Assembly: GCA_002401945.1 (NCBI GenBank)
Contig: NVUP01000014.1
Coordinates: forward strand, 80,600-93,099
Direction of reading: 5' to 3'
Length of the DNA: 12,500 nucleotides
DNA from: Paracoccaceae bacterium
GTDB taxonomy: Bacteria; Pseudomonadota; Alphaproteobacteria; Rhodobacterales; Rhodobacteraceae
Below the pieces are notes generated by a model. That model saw only the letters and a list, made by a program, of their open reading frames with translations, ran no database searches and was not told the origin of the DNA. A program made the translations under genes and the position numbers. This document shows positions 7,115 to 12,500 of this stretch, in pieces (the first letter of the stretch is position 1; the number at the start of each line of letters is the position of its first letter).

Positions 7115-7641
7115 TACATTCCAGAAACCAGTTAGCCGCGTGGTTTTTGTGAATTTTGCGGACTTGCCTTCATAAAGTGCGATCTGACTTTCCGGATTTG
7201 CCAAATCCTGCACACGTCCACCATCAATTGAATAGGGCATATACCAACGCTTTGTACCGTCCAGCTTGTCGATGAGCCCAAGGGCGACTTCATCCAATAT
7301 CAGGTAGGTATTCCAGCAATGCGCGCCGGACCGCATCACGCGCGCCATTTGACCAATGTAATTATCAACTTGGTGAATCAACATGTGGGTGAACAGCGAC
7401 GTCGACCAGACGAAGTCAATACTCTCATCTTCGATAAAAAAGACATATTGATCCGCTTGATCCGAAGCTGTGCGGTTGTAGGTCGTGTTGAAGATGTCGC
7501 CACTTTGGCTTGGAGCATCCGGACCTGATCATCGCTGAAAGCTGTTTGGCTCGGCCTTGGTATTGTGACCGCCCTTACGCCGCCAGATGCATCTGGACGG
7601 GGGAGGCGCCGATCATAAACCGCTATGCGGATCATCCCCAA
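7100..7641 (-). pseudogene. Broken class I methyltransferase remnant
   Basis: No intact gene covers 7054-7666. On the minus strand one frame reads SGDIFNTTYNRTA, then the family-like stretches SIDFVWSTSLFTHML and YIGQMARVMRSGAHC. These match the region after motif II to the C-terminal half of a class I methyltransferase, ending at a stop at 7100. That frame is blocked upstream by a TGA near 7530. Upstream, another frame (from about 7641, MIRIAVYDRRLPRPDASGG) could be the N-terminal part. The two pieces are too short and out of frame with each other, and the SAM-binding motif I is missing. The gene therefore seems to have lost an internal segment and shifted frame. The C-terminal half is convincing; the assignment of the N-terminal piece is weak. 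It would not encode a working enzyme. Confidence 0.6.
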
Positions 7642-7666
7642 CCAAAATCCCCTCTATTGGGCTCGG

Positions 7667-10600
7667 TTAATCTGCCAACCCAAATTGCTGCCGCAGTTCG
7701 GCGCGATAGGTCTCGCGTTTGGCCAGGATCTCTGCAGGCAGATCCACTTGCTGCGCGATGAACTCTTGCACGCTGACAATCTCGTCATAATGCTGCTGCC
7801 CATCGCGAGAATGGGTGACGCTTCCTGAATGGCAACGATGCATGTTCAGCGCCTTGGCGACATAACCAACCCGGCCACCCTGAACCGCAGCATAGGCATA
7901 CATTTTCCAATCACAGGCCACCTTCATCCGATTATGATCTTCACGGGTGAAATCCAGTGCCCGGATCAAGGCCTCGCGGCGCCAGACCACTCCGCTGACA
8001 TTCAGGATCAGGTTTTTGACCGACAGGAACCGGCGGGTAAATTCCGCCCCATCCATCACAAAACCGCGGTCCATGGCGCCGGGTTCGACAGTGTCGAAAT
8101 AATAGCCATAGCTGGCGGAGAGTAGGCGATCGTGTTCGTCGCGCTGCGCGGAATCGCAGAACACAAAGGCGACATCCTCCTCCTCAAGCAGCTTCAACGC
8201 CACATCCAGGAATTCCGGCTCGGCAGTGTCATCAGCTTCGGCAATCCAGACAAAATCACCGCGGCTCATCCGCATGCCCTTGTCCCATTGCCGATAGCCC
8301 GATCCTGAATTAACCTCGTTTACCACCAGGGTAAATTCGCGATCGGTCTGCTGCCGGTATCCCTCCAGAAGTTGCAAACTGTCATCCGCAGAGCAATCAT
8401 CCAGCACCAGCACCTCATACAGCGGGTAGCTCTGACCATAGACTGTATCCAGTCGGGCCACGAGATGGTCCTTGTAATTGTAATTCGGCACCACCACCGA
8501 GACCCGCTGCAGGTCCGGGTTCAGCATGCGCAACAGATCTCCGACGTAATCCTCAAAGCGAAAGCGGCTCTCTATATGGGCCTGCCGCAGCGCCGCCTGT
8601 TGCTGCCGTTCGGCCTCTGGCAAGTCCAGGAATCCAAGGATTTCAGCGGCAATTCCAGCCAGATTACCGCGTGCCACCAGGGCGCCGAACTCGGCGATCA
8701 GATCCGTGGAGCCACCACTGCCCTGCAGGCCAACAACCGGAAGCCCCGCCTTCAGCGCCTCCAGCACCACGGTTGGGAAAGGATCCTCACGCGATGACAG
8801 GAAAAACAGGTCGGCAGCCTCGTAATATGGCACCGGTGTATCGGTAAAGGGAATGACATGGATGCGCCCCGCCTCCGGTGCATCTGCGGCAATGTCCTCT
8901 AGATACCAGGTCTGCACATCGGCAGTTGTGCCGCCAATCCAGGCAAAATGCACATCCTGGCGGCGGGCACAGATTTCCCGCGCCACATTCAGGAAGATGT
9001 CGATCCCCTTGCGGGCATCGGCATAGCCCACATTGATCACCAACTTGTCGCTCTCCTTCAGCCCCAGTTTGGCGCGGATCCGAGTGCTGTGCTGGGGGTC
9101 GCTGCTCCAGGGCAAATAACTGCCCTGCGACCGCAGGATGCATTTGTCACTGTCCAGATCACCGGCCACCCCGGCAAATCCCGCTTCGACCTGGCGGGCA
9201 GGGAACACAATCAGATCCGCCTGTTCAGCAATGATCTTCACCACTGGTTCCAGGTTGTACTCACGGATCAGCCGCGGCAGCTCGTGGATCAGGCTGACCG
9301 CAAAATATCCCTGCGCCTTCAGATAGGGCAGCACCCAGCCCGACACCGTAGTGTTGACGATCGCCTTGCGGTAACCGTCCTGTCGTAACGATGCCAGCAC
9401 GCCCTCCAATTCGGCGGCATCGCCCCCAACCTGATAGGTCGGCGCGATCTTGCGGTACTCTGCCACCAACGGCCCTTCGCCCAGCACGATAATCGCCACC
9501 TCGACACCATAACGCGCGGTCAGCACCCGGGCCATGTTCTTGACCAGCAACTGGCCACCGTGCCGATAGGCATCATGGCTAAACAGCACCACCTTGTCCT
9601 TGCTGGTGACAACAGACTGTTCGGTCAGAGCGCGGGCCGTGGCATTGAGATAGGCGCCGCCAAAATGCACATCCGGTTCCAGATAGGCGGCCTCGGCCCA
9701 TTCGTTCCAAGCATTGATAAAAACCAGGGCTTCCCCCTCGAAGGGATGCGCCCGGGCATAAGAAATCGCCTCCGCCAGCCAGGCCTGGTATTTTTGCGGG
9801 GTCGAGCCATGATAGGTCATGCCGCCGCCCTGGCGGCGGGCATCATTGTCCCAGGACGGTGCCACCCCCCGCAACAGCGGATAGGGCGCCGGTTCTGCCA
9901 TTACCGCATTGGCCACCATAGCGTCATAGGCCGCCACCTGGCCAGTGAAGCGCAGGTCGCTGATCTCCAGATCCTGGATCAGCGACGGCAGGTTGTGCGC
10001 CACCTTATGCGGTGGGAACTCCATGGCACCGTCAAGACCAAATTCGCCTGGATCCAGGCAGCCGAACCCCTGCGTCATGAAAATATAGGGATCTACCTGG
10101 TGCTCGCTGCGCAGCTTGCGGCGCCAGCGGGCGATGGTGGCGCAGGCATCGGGGATGATGCCGGGCCGGTACAGCACCAGCAGCGGCCGCCCGTTGATGC
10201 GCTTGTAGCGCGGATCGCGGAAGTAGCGGGCCCAGTCCGACAGCAGCGCCGCATCATCCTCTTCGCGGTAGTCCTGCTGCAGGATGATATCGTGGTCCAA
10301 GCCGTCCCAGCGCCGGGTCCAGTTTTCATTGGCCCAGAGGATCATAAAAGAACAGTTCAGATCTGGATTGGCCACAAAAGCCTCCAGCGGCTTTTCCAGC
10401 GCCCGTTTCTGGTTGAAGCGGTAATAGTAGAAACAGAACCCCTCAAGCCCGGCCTCATTAGCCATCTGCACCTGCCGCGCCATCACGTCCGATTGCAGCA
10501 GATCGTAATGGCCCAAGATCTCGGGAATACGCGGCTGATAATGGCCCTTAAAGCGCGGCATGCCCCGACCAACATTGCGCCATTCGGTGAACCCCTCACC

Positions 10601-11290
10601 CCAGGCCACATCATTCTCGGGGATGGGGTGGAACTGCGGCAGATACATCGCAAAAGCCTGGGCCGACAGACGGCGGTTGACGGCAATTGACGGGTCGCGA
10701 GTTTCATAAAGATCAGCAGATCGCTGGGTAAAGTGGCGCACATCATCATGCACGCAATGCCCGTCGGCCCGCCGGTAGGGATGCGGCTTGAACCCGGCCT
10801 GCTGGCCATCACTGACATAATGTTCCAGCGGGTTCACCCCTTCAGGGATACCATATTCAGCCCGATAATAGCTCAAGCTGAAAGAGGGGCTGGGATCGCG
10901 GCCTTCCCGCCAACCTTGATCACAGAAATGCACAAAGGGATCCAGCTCGCCCGCCGCCACATCCGGATTTTTACCCAGATAGAACTCTGCGTCAAAATAT
11001 TGCCGCATCTGCTCTTGTGGGCCCGGACAACCGGAGCGCCCCTCGTCCCGCCCATTGGTGAGATAGTGCCAGAATGGGTTGAGGCCAGAAGCCGCCACAT
11101 CCGGATAGGTATCCAGATAATAGCCGGTCGAAAACTCAGGGGTAGGATCACGCCGCTCGATCGCACCGTAGCGCACGTAGTGCAGAACCGGATCCACCTG
11201 GGCCGCCGCCACATCCGGGTAAGCGTCCAGATAAAAACCCCGGTCAAAAAATGCCTCAATAACCTGGGCAATGGATTGTTCAGTGTCCAT
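7667..11290 (-). CDS. Multidomain glycosyltransferase: YPDVA repeats, WbsX, GT4 and GT2
   Basis: The 1207-residue protein has four parts. Residues 14-172 hold four copies of a repeat of the form YYLxxYPDVAAxGxDPxxHYxxxGxxEGR. Residues 211-555 match the WbsX-type domain (AMYLPQFHPIPEND, GFCFYYYRF, ILWANENWTRRWDG, FINAWNEWAEAAYLEPD). Residues 565-925 form a GT-B GT4 domain (VINVGYADARKGIDIFL, and REDPFPTVVLEALKAGLPVV with the acidic pair Asp836 and Glu844). Residues 929-1180 form a GT-A GT2 domain (SVVVPNYNY, LDDCSADDS, EADD at 1018-1021). It probably makes several linkages of one polysaccharide at the cytoplasmic membrane face, though no membrane helix is evident. The start is the ATG at 11290 after an AT-rich leader with a weak ribosome-binding site. 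It begins 77 bases after the upstream sulfotransferase stop, so cotranscription is likely. Sugar specificities are unknown. Confidence 0.93.
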   Translation of the reverse strand: MDTEQSIAQVIEAFFDRGFYLDAYPDVAAAQVDPVLHYVRYGAIERRDPTPEFSTGYYLDTYPDVAASGLNPFWHYLTNGRDEGRSGCPGPQEQMRQYFDAEFYLGKNPDVAAGELDPFVHFCDQGWREGRDPSPSFSLSYYRAEYGIPEGVNPLEHYVSDGQQAGFKPHPYRRADGHCVHDDVRHFTQRSADLYETRDPSIAVNRRLSAQAFAMYLPQFHPIPENDVAWGEGFTEWRNVGRGMPRFKGHYQPRIPEILGHYDLLQSDVMARQVQMANEAGLEGFCFYYYRFNQKRALEKPLEAFVANPDLNCSFMILWANENWTRRWDGLDHDIILQQDYREEDDAALLSDWARYFRDPRYKRINGRPLLVLYRPGIIPDACATIARWRRKLRSEHQVDPYIFMTQGFGCLDPGEFGLDGAMEFPPHKVAHNLPSLIQDLEISDLRFTGQVAAYDAMVANAVMAEPAPYPLLRGVAPSWDNDARRQGGGMTYHGSTPQKYQAWLAEAISYARAHPFEGEALVFINAWNEWAEAAYLEPDVHFGGAYLNATARALTEQSVVTSKDKVVLFSHDAYRHGGQLLVKNMARVLTARYGVEVAIIVLGEGPLVAEYRKIAPTYQVGGDAAELEGVLASLRQDGYRKAIVNTTVSGWVLPYLKAQGYFAVSLIHELPRLIREYNLEPVVKIIAEQADLIVFPARQVEAGFAGVAGDLDSDKCILRSQGSYLPWSSDPQHSTRIRAKLGLKESDKLVINVGYADARKGIDIFLNVAREICARRQDVHFAWIGGTTADVQTWYLEDIAADAPEAGRIHVIPFTDTPVPYYEAADLFFLSSREDPFPTVVLEALKAGLPVVGLQGSGGSTDLIAEFGALVARGNLAGIAAEILGFLDLPEAERQQQAALRQAHIESRFRFEDYVGDLLRMLNPDLQRVSVVVPNYNYKDHLVARLDTVYGQSYPLYEVLVLDDCSADDSLQLLEGYRQQTDREFTLVVNEVNSGSGYRQWDKGMRMSRGDFVWIAEADDTAEPEFLDVALKLLEEEDVAFVFCDSAQRDEHDRLLSASYGYYFDTVEPGAMDRGFVMDGAEFTRRFLSVKNLILNVSGVVWRREALIRALDFTREDHNRMKVACDWKMYAYAAVQGGRVGYVAKALNMHRCHSGSVTHSRDGQQHYDEIVSVQEFIAQQVDLPAEILAKRETYRAELRQQFGLAD
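10775..11251 (-). repeat. Four tandem YPDVA-type protein repeats
   Basis: The units start near residues 15, 54, 98 and 138 of the large glycosyltransferase. The first three keep a Y/N-PDVAA core, a DP or NP followed by H, and a G-x3-GR-like end. The fourth has lost PDVA (YRAEYGIPEGVNPLEHY). At DNA level the 14-mer GCCGCCACATCCGG recurs at 10953, 11091 and 11205 on the plus strand, spaced 138 and 114 bases. Such repeats are known next to bacterial glycosyltransferase domains; I know of no settled function. Confidence 0.8.
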
Positions 11291-11367
11291 AAAAATAAAG
11301 TATCCGGAGAAGTTTCGGGCGCTGGTTCAGGTGGGCTCTGCTTAGTGGCTTTACCGGGCTGGGGCAA

Positions 11368-12500
11368 TCACTCTCGCTTCCGCAGAACCCGCGCGATCCG
11401 GCGTAGCGGCCCGGTGATTTTCCATGATGTACTGCTGCGCAGCTCACCAACCTCCTGCTGGTGGTTTATCAAATCCACCACCGTTTTTTCCAAGCGTTCT
11501 GCCAAGGCCGCATCCTGCGCCTCAAGATCGGTGATCCGAAGCGCCCTGTCCGCCAGCAGCCGCTCCTGCTCCCCGGCCCGGCTCTGAACCGCTGCCAAGG
11601 TCTCCCGCTGTTGCGCCATCCGCGCCTTGAGCGTGACACTCTCACGGATGGTTTCCTCTTCCACCGTCAACAACCGCCTGCGGGCCGCCTGCATGGCCTC
11701 TTCGGCAAATCGGCGCTCACCAACCTGACGCTCGACATCAGCCGTCAACCCCCCGATCCGGGTCTCCAAGTTCAACACCTGTTCCGCCTGGCCTTGGCGC
11801 AACTCGCGTATACGGCCATCCGCTTGCTCTGCCTCTAGGCTGCGCTGTCGCAGTGTCGATTCCACCTGCGCCAGTTGGGCACCAAGCCGCGACAGCTCAG
11901 CCTCCTGCACCTGATTGGCCTCCAGGGTCTCAGCAAGCTCCCGGGTCAGCACCGTTTCGCGGCCCAGGATCTCTTCCCGTTGGGCCACCATCTGCTCCAT
12001 CTCCTGGCGGCTCTGGGCGCCGGCGCCGGCCCGCGCCAGCTGTGCAAACGCTGGACCCGCCGCATCCAGAGTGGCACGCAGCCGATCAAGCCGGACGTGA
12101 TCGGCCTTGTCCTCGCCCTGCTGGACCCAGCGGCTGAGAATTTCATAGGCCTCACGAACCCAGTCCGACACCAGCGGATTGCTTTGCCACCGCGCCTCAT
12201 CCGCACTGAAATGTCGCAACCCAACTTCCAGAAATGCCTCGATGTCCCCCGCGACACTGGCCAGCGCCCGCGGCCAGGCAATCCCCAGTTCCTCTGCCGC
12301 CCGTGTCGCCAGCCCGCTCCAATTGGTCAGCACTTGTTCGTAAGAGGTATGGAACCTTGGCAGATCCCGCCCCGCCGCCTCTGCATCCAGGACATGGCGC
12401 AGCCATAAAAGCAGCCCGTATTCCACTGGCAGCCCGTCCCGGCTGTGCAAGGACTGGGCCACTTCCCAGGGGTTGCGCAGGGTTGAAATGATCAGCGGTC
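11368..12500 (-). CDS. Sulfotransferase with long coiled coil, 5' end beyond the window
   Basis: The frame is open through the right edge, so the true start lies outside and the GTG at 12462 is internal. The visible part begins PLIISTLRNPWEVAQSL, the 3'-phosphate (PAPS-binding) segment of a sulfotransferase. RDGLPVEYGLLLWLRHVLDAE and FHTSYEQVLTNW follow, features of the C-terminal half of that family. From about 12015 to 11440 the protein is a long, almost uninterrupted Q, E, R and L-rich heptad region, a predicted coiled coil. It ends with LRSSTSWKITGPLRRIARVLRKRE-like sequence (last residues 341-364 counted from the internal GTG), resembling the tail of the protein at 378-1478. The 77-base gap to the glycosyltransferase suggests one operon. 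It probably sulfates the glycan made here, with the coiled coil for assembly with partners (inference). Confidence 0.85.
   Translation of the reverse strand, partial: PLIISTLRNPWEVAQSLHSRDGLPVEYGLLLWLRHVLDAEAAGRDLPRFHTSYEQVLTNWSGLATRAAEELGIAWPRALASVAGDIEAFLEVGLRHFSADEARWQSNPLVSDWVREAYEILSRWVQQGEDKADHVRLDRLRATLDAAGPAFAQLARAGAGAQSRQEMEQMVAQREEILGRETVLTRELAETLEANQVQEAELSRLGAQLAQVESTLRQRSLEAEQADGRIRELRQGQAEQVLNLETRIGGLTADVERQVGERRFAEEAMQAARRRLLTVEEETIRESVTLKARMAQQRETLAAVQSRAGEQERLLADRALRITDLEAQDAALAERLEKTVVDLINHQQEVGELRSSTSWKITGPLRRIARVLRKRE

Noticed and set aside
9818..9842. GC-rich inverted repeat near 9830
   Set aside because: It encodes an arginine and glycine-rich stretch of the WbsX domain. 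The palindromic look comes from repeated GGC and CGC codons.
9560..10690. Long open frame on the plus strand (376 codons)
   Set aside because: It lies wholly antisense to the large glycosyltransferase, whose domain motifs are clear, and its translation shows no recognisable domain. High GC makes such antisense frames common.
12460..12462. GTG as start of the right-edge sulfotransferase
   Set aside because: The frame continues to the window edge and encodes the RNPWEV part of the PAPS-binding motif, so the GTG is an internal valine.

Overview
The window looks like part of a surface-polysaccharide (capsule, exopolysaccharide or O-antigen type) locus. The likely host is a GC-rich alphaproteobacterium, possibly a roseobacter-type Rhodobacterales. 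That assignment rests only on codon use and on the style of the glycosyltransferase, sulfotransferase and coiled-coil proteins; there is no marker gene. No tRNA, rRNA, CRISPR array or transposase is visible.

Layout, right to left on the minus strand. At the right edge is a 5'-truncated sulfotransferase with a long C-terminal coiled coil (11368-12500). A 1207-residue protein follows (7667-11290). It carries four N-terminal 'YPDVA' repeats, a WbsX-type domain, a GT4 domain and a GT2 domain. On the left, also minus strand, is a tightly coupled run: an unrecognised 177-residue protein (3627-4160), two GT2 glycosyltransferases (2671-3630 and 1475-2671), a degenerate methyltransferase-like protein with a coiled coil (378-1478), and an unrecognised 3'-truncated gene (1-326). 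Stop and start codons overlap at three of these junctions.

Between the two minus-strand blocks lies a visibly AT-richer segment (about 4161-7640) with genes on the plus strand. It holds a two-domain protein, an N-terminal PAPS sulfotransferase fused to a C-terminal AlgX/AlgJ-like SGNH acyltransferase-type domain (4336-6063). Next is a class I SAM methyltransferase (6175-7053), then a broken minus-strand methyltransferase remnant (7100-7641). A perfect 12-bp inverted repeat sits where the last two converge.

Working model (inference): the minus-strand glycosyltransferases build a glycan, and the sulfotransferases, the SGNH domain and the methyltransferase decorate it or its precursors with sulfate, acyl and methyl groups. 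The plus-strand cassette looks like a later insertion. The sulfotransferase-SGNH fusion is the most unusual item here. The degenerate methyltransferase and the C-terminal tail it shares with the right-edge sulfotransferase are the next most interesting.
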